DNA of 64,000 nucleotides from Acidobacteriota bacterium (GTDB lineage Bacteria > Acidobacteriota > Terriglobia > Acidiferrales > UBA7541), in contig QHZD01000017.1 of assembly GCA_003225315.1 (NCBI GenBank), forward strand, positions 1 to 64,000. Direction: 5' to 3'. A model generated the notes under the pieces. It was not told where the DNA came from, did not search any database, and saw only the letters and a program-made list of their open reading frames with translations. The translations under genes were made by a program, and so were the position numbers. Below are positions 25,742-32,481 of this stretch, in pieces. Numbering within the stretch: position 1 is the first letter of the stretch; each line of letters opens with the position of its first letter.

Positions 25742-26048
25742 GTTTTTTCACCCCCTTTCTTTCGCAAGGTAGGCGTCGGGAAATGTTCCCGAGGGCTGTG
25801 TGACGCCTATTCCGAAGTCCCTGAGATGAAATAGGCTGGGTCCGAGGGCACGCGCCATCCTCTCAGAGCCAGCGTTTGGTTGGTGGTTGTCAGCCGCAAT
25901 AGGCTTGGACGCGGGCCAAACTGAGGCCTGTGTCGTGAAACTCTTTAAGAGCGGCGCCCCTGACAATGCGGGCTTCCTGACGAGCATGACTCATCCAGGG
26001 CTGAAAGAAGCTGATCCGCCAGTATTCGTTTCGGTGCCTTTGTCGAAT
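25742..26048. other. Long leader region of the peptide 1 transcript
   Basis: About 300 bases between the shared upstream module and the peptide 1 ribosome site. I see no further short gene with an LEERIAPGG-type leader, and no recognised riboswitch. If the promoter at 26190-26218 is used, this is 5' untranslated RNA. Confidence 0.4.
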
Positions 26049-26120
26049 TCGCTGAAGCACCAAACGTCACGCAGCGGCCGCTGCATGTTAATTTTTGCCC
26101 ACGCAACCTGCGGCCGGGAT

Positions 26121-26138
26121 CAGACGCGGCATCGTCTG
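26121..26138 (-). promoter_or_regulatory. Inverted repeat, operator or leader hairpin
   Basis: CAGACGCGGCATCGTCTG has 6-base arms (CAGACG/CGTCTG) and a 6-base spacer. It lies about 50 bases downstream of the -10 box and is identical at 28057-28074, while the flanks differ. Candidate binding site of the LuxR-type regulator, or a leader stem. Confidence 0.6.
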
Positions 26139-26189
26139 TGCTTGGTTGTGTGGACCGGGTAAAATGCCAAGACTCAGGTCCGGTCCAAA

Positions 26190-26218
26190 CTTATACGTCG
26201 GACGGGGCCGCTCTGCAA
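26190..26218 (-). promoter_or_regulatory. Promoter of the peptide 1/protease operon
   Basis: On the minus strand TTGCAG (26218-26213), 17 bases, TATAAG (26195-26190). The copy before the LuxR gene has TTGCGG-17-TATAAG at the corresponding place. Conserved boxes with unconserved spacer support a real sigma70-type promoter. Confidence 0.6.
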
Positions 26219-26306
26219 TCGGGTGCATTCATCAAATCTTCATAAGGGAATAGCTGAACTTTAATTGCTATTTATGCAGGAATTCCCCTAGCAACGGAAC
26301 TGAATG

Positions 26307-26336
26307 GAGGACGGCGGGTTCTTCTCCGCCGTCCTC
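26307..26336 (-). promoter_or_regulatory. Second hairpin after peptide 2 gene
   Basis: GAGGACGGCGG pairs perfectly with CCGCCGTCCTC (11 bp, 8-base loop). It is the counterpart of the hairpin at 25485-25516. Here no protease gene follows, which is consistent with the cassette having been duplicated upstream of the original one. Confidence 0.6.
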
Positions 26337-26354
26337 TATTCGCTCTTGAATAAG

Positions 26355-26390
26355 CACCCAGGCATCCAGATTGCCGCTGGCACCTGGGTG
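26355..26390 (-). promoter_or_regulatory. First hairpin after peptide 2 gene
   Basis: CACCCAGG (26355-26362) pairs with CCTGGGTG (26383-26390), with an inner CCAG/CTGG stem. It is the counterpart of 25534-25569 and begins 37 bases after the peptide 2 stop. Confidence 0.6.
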
Positions 26391-26426
26391 GACACCCTGA
26401 GTTGGACTAGGTCAGCGAGAGCCGTC

Positions 26427-26597
26427 TTACTTGGAGCCGTGGCTCTTGGAGCCGTGACTCTTGTGACTGCCGGAGCCGTGGCTCTTGTGGCTGCCGCCGC
26501 TCTTGCCGCTCTTGTGGCTGCCGCCAGTTCCGCAGCAACACCCGCCTGGAGCAATGCGCTCCTCCAGTTTTTGCAGTTGGAGACTGATATGCCTCAT
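26427..26597 (-). CDS. Peptide 2: LEERIAPGG-leader, GSHK-rich precursor
   Basis: A 56-residue paralogue of peptide 1, too short and overlapped for a default gene call. The leader MRHISLQLQKLEERIAPGG differs by one residue (K2R). Then three adjacent Cys (20-22), Gly-Thr-Gly-Gly, and a 30-residue tail of Ser/Gly/His/Lys repeats (units SHKSG, SHKSHGS, SHGSK twice at the end). A textbook AAGGAGGTGA lies 5 bases before the ATG. Conserved leader with a variable-length tail is the hallmark of precursor peptides with leader-guided processing. It may be transcribed from its own promoter in 26600-26828 or by read-through from the PilZ/LuxR side. Confidence 0.75.
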   Translation of the reverse strand: MRHISLQLQKLEERIAPGGCCCGTGGSHKSGKSGGSHKSHGSGSHKSHGSKSHGSK

Positions 26598-26828
26598 GTT
26601 TTTCACCTCCTTCCTGTTTTGGATTGGCGAGACTTCAGATCTTTGTTCTTTGACTGGGCCCGATTCTGAAGCGCCTCGCGAAAGAATTGACCATCGGACG
26701 CACGATGAGCGCTCAGTCTGGGGAAATCAATTCCCAACACGGCCTAACCCAAACGGATTAGGGGATAAGGCGTACAAGCGGTGACACGAGGAATCGGCGG
26801 ATCAAAAAACAAAGAGAGACGGCGGTGG

Positions 26829-27176
26829 CTAAACGACAAATTGCAAACCAATTCGGTATTGATTTGTGCCGGTGCGTTTCTCGCTCCAGCACACTTTCAC
26901 CAGCAAAGGAATGTGGACGGGAACACCGGGTAGACGAAGCTCGCAGCGCATCAGGCCCGTGCTCTCCAACGGCCGGGTGGAGTGAATACACAGGCCCCCC
27001 GCACTGATATTCTCGGTTTTGGCGTGCAGCAGTTTCACACTTGGCCGCGCTTTGCCGGCAGGAGAGAGCAGGCTCGCCTGTAACTCCGTGGCAAAGGGAA
27101 ACCGGGCGTGCCCCCGCTTTGGCTGCCCTCGCTGCAACTTCATGACTTGTAGAGAATGCCGCTTTGTTTCCCGCAC
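26829..27176 (-). CDS. PilZ-domain protein
   Basis: Up to 115 residues; ATG 27143 (MKLQRGQPKRGHARFPFATE) is an equally good start. The pattern RGHARFPFATELQASLL, then AKTENISAGGLCIHSTRPLE, then LVKVCWSEKRTGTNQYRIGL fits a single PilZ domain (RxxxR-like and (D/N)xSxGG motifs), the c-di-GMP receptor fold. The first basic motif is imperfect, so c-di-GMP binding is uncertain. It lies between the LuxR gene and peptide 2, on the same strand. Confidence 0.75.
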   Translation of the reverse strand: MRETKRHSLQVMKLQRGQPKRGHARFPFATELQASLLSPAGKARPSVKLLHAKTENISAGGLCIHSTRPLESTGLMRCELRLPGVPVHIPLLVKVCWSEKRTGTNQYRIGLQFVV

Positions 27177-27251
27177 ATCTATACACTCGTTGGGTTAGTC
27201 CAAAGGGTGGGACCGGGCGGGCACCAAAAGGCAGCAAGAGTGTACCGCGAT

Positions 27252-27872
27252 CTAGGTCTTGGCGTGGATAAATTTGCTCATGATCCCGGAGCGCGAGGTG
27301 ACCCCCATCTTCATCATCGCAAGCCGCAGAAAAACCTTCAGAGTGTTCGTGCTGATGTTCATGCGAGCGGCGATCTCTTTGCTTGCTAAACCCTGCGCCA
27401 GAAAACGAACGGCTTCCTGCTCGCGCGGCGTAAGATGGTACTGCTGGCAGATTTTGACAACGTCCGCGGCAACTTCAGTACTTCGCTCCAGCAGGAGAGC
27501 CAACGAGGATCCGTTCGCCCCTCCTGACTCGCTGCCTGGCGATTGCACATTGAAGAACCGGCAAATGTAATGCCGGCCACCGGAGAGGAATTCCTTACAC
27601 TCAGGGATCGTGGTTTTGCGAGCTCCGTTTGCGACCATCGAGCGAATCTTCGCGGCTAATTGTTCAGCGAAATCCCTGGTCTTGGCCGGCTTTTCCGGGT
27701 GGAAGAGGATCTGCGCCGCCTGCGGGTTTACATACAGTGGCTTAAAAGTGGTGCTCAACAACAAGAAGCCCGTAGCGGAGTGGCTTGACTTGCGCGTGGC
27801 GTTTGCGCTGGCTTCGGGGCCGTTGGGTCTGCCGACTTGGGGGACCTTGCGTGCCTGCCGGGTGGAACGCAT
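27252..27872 (-). CDS. LuxR-type transcription regulator
   Basis: A 206-residue regulator. The C-terminal HTH is clear: HLTPREQEAVRFLAQGLASK, EIAARMNISTNTLKVFLR, LAMMKMGVTSRSGI. The N-terminal half (GFLLLSTTFKPLYVNPQAAQ) looks PAS-like, so it may sense a small ligand or redox signal rather than accept a phosphate. The start is ATG 27872 with GGAG 7 bases upstream; a longer in-frame ATG at 27905 has no such site. Its upstream module is shared with the peptide 1 operon, which points to common control, perhaps by this protein itself. Confidence 0.8.
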   Translation of the reverse strand: MRSTRQARKVPQVGRPNGPEASANATRKSSHSATGFLLLSTTFKPLYVNPQAAQILFHPEKPAKTRDFAEQLAAKIRSMVANGARKTTIPECKEFLSGGRHYICRFFNVQSPGSESGGANGSSLALLLERSTEVAADVVKICQQYHLTPREQEAVRFLAQGLASKEIAARMNISTNTLKVFLRLAMMKMGVTSRSGIMSKFIHAKT

Positions 27873-28056
27873 CGTTATTCTCCGAGCGTTACCCTGAGCT
27901 GCCATGGTGCTATTGCGCGAACATCGTTTGCGCAGGATTAAACAAAGCGCCGGCCCCGCATACTCCAGCTTGATGCCCACGCGAACTCAGCGAAGCACCA
28001 AAGCCGTACAGAGGCCACCGCATGTGAATGAGGTCGAGTCGGCGAGTGGCCAGGAT

Positions 28057-28074
28057 CAGACGCGGCATCGTCTG
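28057..28074 (-). promoter_or_regulatory. Inverted repeat upstream of LuxR gene
   Basis: CAGACGCGGCATCGTCTG, identical to the site at 26121-26138 and at the same relative position below the -10 box. Candidate operator or leader stem. Confidence 0.6.
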
Positions 28075-28129
28075 CGCCAAATTGCGGGGACGGAGCAAGA
28101 TTGCGCCGAAACTCAGGGTCCGGCCCAAG

Positions 28130-28158
28130 CTTATACTTTGGAAGAGTACGCGCCGCAA
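28130..28158 (-). promoter_or_regulatory. Promoter upstream of LuxR gene
   Basis: On the minus strand TTGCGG (28158-28153), 17 bases, TATAAG (28135-28130). It matches the peptide 1 promoter in box sequence and spacing. The predicted transcript has a leader of about 250 bases before the LuxR ATG. Confidence 0.6.
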
Positions 28159-28297
28159 TCAGGTCAATGCCTCAAAAATTGATGAAGAATTATCGGAGTG
28201 TTCATAGTTGTCCATGAATGCGCAACGGGAGAACTCCGTAGTATCCAACTTATGGAAGGAAGTGCGCGTGCGGTGCTGCGCCGCGCCGGAAGACTGG

Positions 28298-29101
28298 CTA
28301 GATGTTGAGCGCGTCGCCTGCGCGCAAGACTCTACCAAATTCCGTAGCGGCCACGCGCGTGTTGGTGGCCAGGTGGTAGTAGTGGTCGAAGCGCGATTCC
28401 GGGGTCCAGGCAGGGAGATTGGCGCGGCGAAAATCGGAGAGGCGCTTCTGGAAACCGGGGATGATCTCTCCCGTGCGCGGGTTGCGCGGGGGAACGGGAC
28501 AACGAGCACAAGGATTGCTGCCCTCGAAATTCACTTCGCCAATGCGGAATCTGACGGCGCTGCGTTCTTCTTCGCCAAAGAGTTGGTCTTCCCAAAATGC
28601 CAGTACGCCATCGATTTCCAGAGTGGTGCGGAAGCGCTGGCGCGTTTCGTCGACGTCCATGCCATCAAACAATTCGCTTACAGCTTGCAAAGTGGCCATG
28701 GAAACGATGGTCGGGCCGTTGGCGATGTTGTCGTCGGGGAAGCCTTCGGGAGAATAGCGAACGGTGATGGGTTGCTCGAGAAAAGCGGAAAACCATTGGG
28801 AGGCCGCGGCGGTATCGCCCGGGAAAACGAATGACTTGGTGGGGATTTTGCGACTGTCACCCGGAACGGAGAGGGTTACGGAGCTAATGTCGGGTGCGAA
28901 AATTGCGCGAATCAAGTGGACGGCCGCCGTGCGCTTGCCATTCACCCATTGCCCATCAGCGGAATAGAGCGCCCAGACGCGGTCAAATTCGAGCCCGCCG
29001 CCCGGGCCGATGCGCGCTTTCTTCACTTGCACCGGATCGAGCGACTTGATGGGATGAAGACGAATATTGGCGAGGCGTGGCGATGGATGTTCAGACATCA
29101 C
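28298..29101 (-). CDS. MOSC-domain protein (YcbX-like)
   Basis: A 267-residue protein with an N-terminal MOSC beta-barrel region (LANIRLHPIKSLDPVQVKKA, GLEFDRVWALYSADGQWVNG) and a C-terminal MOSC domain (VDETRQRFRTTLEIDGVLAF, FEGSNPCARCPVPPRNPRTG). The Cys at NPCARCP matches the conserved molybdenum-cofactor/sulfur-carrier Cys of the family. YcbX/mARC-type proteins reduce N-hydroxylated compounds or carry sulfur. No ferredoxin domain is attached. Confidence 0.85.
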   Translation of the reverse strand: MMSEHPSPRLANIRLHPIKSLDPVQVKKARIGPGGGLEFDRVWALYSADGQWVNGKRTAAVHLIRAIFAPDISSVTLSVPGDSRKIPTKSFVFPGDTAAASQWFSAFLEQPITVRYSPEGFPDDNIANGPTIVSMATLQAVSELFDGMDVDETRQRFRTTLEIDGVLAFWEDQLFGEEERSAVRFRIGEVNFEGSNPCARCPVPPRNPRTGEIIPGFQKRLSDFRRANLPAWTPESRFDHYYHLATNTRVAATEFGRVLRAGDALNI

Positions 29102-29157
29102 GGAAAGATCTTAGCAGAAGGAAGGGAAGCAAGCAGACGGGCGCGTTTGTGCGGGCA

Positions 29158-29952
29158 TTATCCGGAAACGCTGGCCGTGCCGAAGATCAGCCAGGCAAGA
29201 AAAACGGCGCCAACGAGCGCCAGCGAGACGCTCAGCAGCGTGCCAATCAGAACGTATTCGGCAAAACGCGCGGATTTGAATTCTGGATAACGGGTGATGG
29301 CTTTCGCGGTGAGAATCAGTCCCACGGCCGCGGGAGATCGTAAGAGCAGCGCGGTGAGAATCAGGAATCGCTCGAGCCAGCCGATATACAATCCCGCATT
29401 TTGCAATTGCTCCCCGGCTTTCTCGAACTCATCGTCTTTCACGGTTTCCGTCAGGGAGCGCGTCAGTGAGCGAATCAGATAGCCGCCGCCGAAAATCACT
29501 CCGAGGTAGATCACGGGTACGGCGAGGAACTTGTTCCCCAGGCTGCGGGAAGCTTTCAGCGGAGCGGCGAGCGCCGTGAAAGACATACCTGGCGACAGCA
29601 GCCAGGCCGCAAGAACTACGGTGAGCAAATGAACGAGCTGATCGGCAACGTAGGATCCGGCGACACCACGGATCACACGCTTGGTCTCGAGCTGCACTTT
29701 GGCGGAATCGATCAGCAAATGAACCAGTGCAAGCGCCGCGATCACCAGGTGCGTCGAGAGGGCGACGATCGAGCCGGGAACAAAGAATCCAACGAGCAGG
29801 ATTGCGGAAAGATAGTGAATGAGCCCGTGCAGAAGATACGCGGAGGGGCGGCCGCGCAGCTTTGCGTCGACGAGGCGGCGCGTCTGAAAAACAAAATCAG
29901 CCAGCAAGTGGCCCAGGTAAACGGCCAGCAGAGTTCGTAGAAAGATTTGCAT
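29158..29952 (-). CDS. DUF3307 membrane protein
   Basis: A 264-residue membrane protein starting MQIFLRTLLAVYLGHLLADF; VYLGHLLADFVFQTRRLVDA is the DUF3307 signature. Multiple hydrophobic segments follow (HYLSAILLVGFFVPGSIVAL; HLVIAALALVHLLIDSAKVQ). Function unknown; DUF3307 genes are commonly paired with SatD-like genes, as here (41 bases downstream of it). The start is ATG 29952; a TTG at 30000 would overlap satD. An operator-like palindrome lies at the gene junction. Confidence 0.82.
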   Translation of the reverse strand: MQIFLRTLLAVYLGHLLADFVFQTRRLVDAKLRGRPSAYLLHGLIHYLSAILLVGFFVPGSIVALSTHLVIAALALVHLLIDSAKVQLETKRVIRGVAGSYVADQLVHLLTVVLAAWLLSPGMSFTALAAPLKASRSLGNKFLAVPVIYLGVIFGGGYLIRSLTRSLTETVKDDEFEKAGEQLQNAGLYIGWLERFLILTALLLRSPAAVGLILTAKAITRYPEFKSARFAEYVLIGTLLSVSLALVGAVFLAWLIFGTASVSG

Positions 29953-29973
29953 AATTTCGTGCAACTTCCAGGA

Positions 29974-29992
29974 TTTGTACGTTTCTGTACAA
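29974..29992 (-). promoter_or_regulatory. Second SatD-operator-like palindrome
   Basis: TTTGTACGTTTCTGTACAA: arms TTGTAC/GTACAA with a 6-base spacer, the same arms and spacing as the site upstream of satD. It falls between the satD stop and the DUF3307 start, so it may control the second gene separately. Confidence 0.5.
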
Positions 29993-30637
29993 CTAGCCAA
30001 AAGTGCGTTCGATGAACGATCCAGCCCGGTTCACCGTTTCCGCCAGCTGCCAATAGTAGCCGCGTTTGAGATTCCTGGAAACCGTGGAAATGTCCACTTT
30101 GAGGCGCCGGGCGGTTGGCGCAAGGGTCTGACGGCTGAGAAACGTCCCAATAGCCTCCCATTGTTTTGCGGTGATCTGCAGCACCAGCGTGTCGTGCAAG
30201 CCGTAGATCAGGTTGATGGTCTCGTTGAAGTCCTCGTTCCCGGATGCAAATGCCGTGAGCACGTTGAACTTGAAGAGCCGGCCCTCCTTGATGCTTTCGA
30301 TCGCGCGACGCGCCAATTCAAACGCCTCGCCGGTGAGCTGGTTGACGGGCGGTTGAATGCGGCCGGAAACGCGGCCGATGCCGACTCCCACACGCAGAGA
30401 GAGAGGCCGGAGCGCGGACCGCAAATCCAGAATCAGCGCGGGAAGCGCTGGCAGCTCCGCCGTAATGGTTTGAAATTCGTCACCGGCGGTAACGGAATAG
30501 GGCAACCGGATGAGCTTCTGGCGCAGATGCTTTTCCGACGCGGCCGCGAGGTTTTTCCTCAGCAGGGCGCGCACGTCCCGGCGGGCGGTCGAGGCAACGA
30601 TATCGGCGATCAATACGGCGTAGATTCCGTCGGCCAT
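29993..30637 (-). CDS. SatD-family regulator
   Basis: About 214 residues. MADGIYAVLIADIVASTARR and LPYSVTAGDEFQTITAELPA match the SatD family, whose N-terminal part resembles nucleotide-cyclase-like folds. The C-terminus (QTLAPTARRLKVDISTVSRN) reads as an HTH, so it probably binds DNA. ATG 30655 (MCPDDF) is an alternative start. It is followed by the DUF3307 gene. Palindromes with TTGTAC/GTACAA arms lie upstream and at its 3' end, consistent with autoregulation (inference). Confidence 0.75.
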   Translation of the reverse strand: MADGIYAVLIADIVASTARRDVRALLRKNLAAASEKHLRQKLIRLPYSVTAGDEFQTITAELPALPALILDLRSALRPLSLRVGVGIGRVSGRIQPPVNQLTGEAFELARRAIESIKEGRLFKFNVLTAFASGNEDFNETINLIYGLHDTLVLQITAKQWEAIGTFLSRQTLAPTARRLKVDISTVSRNLKRGYYWQLAETVNRAGSFIERTFG

Positions 30638-30673
30638 AAAGTCATCCGGGCACATCCAACTGCTTGCGCGAAT

Positions 30674-30739
30674 CTGTACAAACAGTGTTATTTGTACGTA
30701 TTCGTACAAATACTGTCCTTTGCACAATAACGTACAAGC
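30674..30739 (-). promoter_or_regulatory. Operator-like TTTGTAC/GTACAAA cluster
   Basis: TTTGTACGTATTCGTACAAA (30691-30710) is a palindrome with 7-base arms and a 6-base spacer. Further half sites lie at about 30674 (CTGTACAAACAG) and 30731 (CGTACAA). The cluster sits just upstream of the satD start, where an autoregulatory operator would be. Confidence 0.6.
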
Positions 30740-30775
30740 TAGGAAATGTCAAGTCCGGAATCTCTCGGTGGGAAT

Positions 30776-31528
30776 TCAGTATTGCTCGTGCAACTCCGGT
30801 GGATGGGGACGGCTGGCGGGTGGAACGATTCCGTTCTCGCGCAAGTACAGGAGCATTTGCCCGTAGTGATCGGCAGCGTGCCAAACCACCACGGTGGCCA
30901 GGCCGAGGCGCGTGTTCGGCCCGGCATAGGGCCCTTCGATGGGGTCGAACATGTTGTTGGCGTCGATGGCGCCGAGCGATTTGCGGATCGCGGCGAACGA
31001 ATCGCGCAGGTAAATCAGCAATTCTTTTTTGGATTTCGCGGGGCTGGGGCCGCCTTTGTCACAGGCTTCGGGCGGCTTCTGCCCGTCGAATTCGGCGGCA
31101 AACCCAAAATTGCTGCAGGCCACGTGCTTGACCTGCTCTGCAAATGTGCGCACTTCGGCGGGACCAAACTCCGGCTTCTCGTTCTTGAATTTTCCTTCCG
31201 CGGGACGGTAGCCGTATTTCTCTTCGGGCATGGCTTCCGTGGCGGAGCGTACTTCGTACTCCTGGTAGAGCAGGCTGCGCAGCAGGGCGGACGCCACGGT
31301 TTCGTTCTTGCTTATTTCCGCAGCAGTAGGAGCATGCTGCTGTGAGGCGTCTTGGACACTCTTATCTTCGAGGGGTTTCGTCTGGTCGGGCCGCTGCCAC
31401 TGTACCGGGAAGGGCGGCTGCGAAGATTGCGCTTTAGTGGACTGGCCCGTGAAAGCGCAGACCACGAGCACGACGACGGCAAGTGCACGCGGTAAAAGGC
31501 GAGCGGCAAGCAGACATTTGCGGCGCAT
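30776..31528 (-). CDS. Exported DinB-like protein
   Basis: A 250-residue protein with an N-terminal signal sequence (ALAVVVLVVCAFTGQSTKAQ) and a DinB_2-like four-helix bundle (about 95-245). His residues in FAEQVKHVACSNFGF and ATVVVWHAADHYGQMLLYL are the putative metal ligands. The family includes bacillithiol- and mycothiol-dependent transferases as well as many unassigned members; the export signal is common in acidobacterial forms. The start is ATG 31528 after AAGGAGG. Confidence 0.82.
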   Translation of the reverse strand: MRRKCLLAARLLPRALAVVVLVVCAFTGQSTKAQSSQPPFPVQWQRPDQTKPLEDKSVQDASQQHAPTAAEISKNETVASALLRSLLYQEYEVRSATEAMPEEKYGYRPAEGKFKNEKPEFGPAEVRTFAEQVKHVACSNFGFAAEFDGQKPPEACDKGGPSPAKSKKELLIYLRDSFAAIRKSLGAIDANNMFDPIEGPYAGPNTRLGLATVVVWHAADHYGQMLLYLRENGIVPPASRPHPPELHEQY

Positions 31529-31671
31529 CGCTTCCTCCTTCATGCATGCGAAGTCTATCACTGGCGGACGGCGAGCACCGCGGAAACGCAAAAACCCATC
31601 TGCCCCTAGCGGACAAGCTCCGCTGTGAGATTCTGTACTTGAATCGGCGGCCTTTCTCGGAATGCTTCCGC

Positions 31672-32025
31672 TTATGGCCGTGCGGCAGCACCGCTCGCTG
31701 CGGCAGCGACCGGCTTGTATCCGCAAGTCGCGGCTTTACGCATGGCCTCGATGCCCTCGGCGTTGGACATCAGCGCTGTGGTCTGGCAGTTGCGCAACGA
31801 ACCGCCGGCAGCAAACGCCAGAGCGATCGCGGCAGCAGAAACGTTGTCCGGCATCTCGGTGATGAGAACGGCATCGTATTGCCCGAAGGCGAAATACGAG
31901 TTCATCACCCTTCCACCAAGTTTCTCGATGGGGCCCCGCACGGCGTCAAACCGATCCTGGGGATTGGCAAGTAACCGGGTCAGAGCTTCAGGCGTATAGC
32001 TGACTTGATGAAGAAAAAAGGGCAT
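31672..32025 (-). CDS. GYD-domain protein
   Basis: A 117-residue single-domain protein. QVSYTPEALTRLLANPQDRF, GGRVMNSYFAFGQYDAVLIT and AAIALAFAAGGSLRNCQTTA match the GYD domain along its whole length, in which the G(Q)YD motif gives the name. Family members are stand-alone, stress-linked alpha/beta barrels of unknown function. GGAG is found before the ATG within AAAGGAGA. Confidence 0.85.
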   Translation of the reverse strand: MPFFLHQVSYTPEALTRLLANPQDRFDAVRGPIEKLGGRVMNSYFAFGQYDAVLITEMPDNVSAAAIALAFAAGGSLRNCQTTALMSNAEGIEAMRKAATCGYKPVAAAASGAAARP

Positions 32026-32213
32026 GGCAGGTCTCCTTTCGGGGAGAAAATACGGGGGATAGGCGGACTATGCTCCCGAGAGTAGAAGGAGTCAAGCGGT
32101 ATCGTGCGTTCCCTGTAACGAATGGTTGCCTGATGTGGTCGTACTTCCGGGGGATTCCATGTTGCTGAAAGTAGAAGACTAAAAAGTTTTCTCAAGGAAA
32201 TGCCAAATTTCCC

Positions 32214-32241
32214 TTGACAAAACTTTATAGTGTGATACACT
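32214..32241 (+). promoter_or_regulatory. Promoter of unit A
   Basis: TTGACA (32214-32219), 16 bases, TACACT (32236-32241), with TGTGATA leading into the -10. It matches unit B (32823-32850) in both boxes, spacing and the TGTGATA element. Confidence 0.65.
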
Positions 32242-32247
32242 TTCTTC

Positions 32248-32292
32248 TGTAGAAAGTTGCGTCCCGGTTTCGACCGGGACGTTTTTCTTTTT
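32248..32292 (+). ncRNA. Unit A: tiny transcript with UUCG hairpin
   Basis: Starting about 7 bases after the -10 box, the predicted RNA ends in CGTCCCGGT-TTCG-ACCGGGACG (32260-32281) followed by TTTTTCTTTTT. A 9-bp stem with a UUCG tetraloop and T-run is an excellent intrinsic terminator. The RNA would be only about 45 bases. The same structure recurs as unit B with a GCAA loop. Either a very short RNA or an attenuator ahead of the PilZ gene. Confidence 0.5.
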
Positions 32293-32481
32293 AGGGCACG
32301 AAAGTCACGCGAGCCGCTCAAGCGACCTGATCTCAGCTGTCGAGGCTAAATCCACAGTAAATACCCGAGCCGTTATCGGGCGATTACCTGATTGAAGTTG
32401 CTGTGTGCTTCCGGCAGAGTATTTCTATCGTCCTCCCAGTCCGACGGGCTGCCGTCGATTCCCGCGGCACTCGGATGGTAA

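Larger units (their letters stand above)
26049..26230 (-). repeat. Shared upstream module, copy at peptide 1
   Basis: About 180 bases resemble 27986-28165. Blocks kept in the same order include GAAGCACCAAA, GCATGT-AAT, the 22-mer containing CAGACGCGGCATCGTCTG, a block around ACTCAGG-TCCGG-CCAA-CTTATAC, and GCAATC-GGT. Sequence between the blocks has diverged, so the conserved parts are probably under selection. Here it lies upstream of peptide 1; the other copy lies upstream of the LuxR gene. Confidence 0.7.
27986..28165 (-). repeat. Shared upstream module, copy at LuxR gene
   Basis: The diverged partner of 26049-26230; see that entry for conserved blocks. It lies 114 bases and more upstream of the LuxR ATG and is oriented toward it. 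Confidence 0.7.
32026..32481. other. Intergenic with promoter-hairpin unit A
   Basis: About 455 bases between GYD and PilZ genes. The only features I see are the promoter and hairpin described separately (32214-32292). Nothing coding is recognised from 32293 to 32481, which would be the leader of the PilZ gene if the hairpin is read through. Confidence 0.5.

Noticed and set aside
25515-25834. Arg- and Ala-rich frames on both strands over peptide 1
   Set aside because: They are other-frame readings of the repeat tail. Only the 45-codon frame has a ribosome site, the shared leader and a paralogue.
26304-26669. 121-codon plus-strand frame over peptide 2
   Set aside because: Ala/Val-rich reading of the repeat tail in another frame, crossing both hairpins; no ribosome site.
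25887-28182. Similar plus-strand frames at 25887-26162 and 27904-28182 (both with DQTRHRL)
   Set aside because: The shared residues come from the non-coding upstream module; the rest of the frames does not align.
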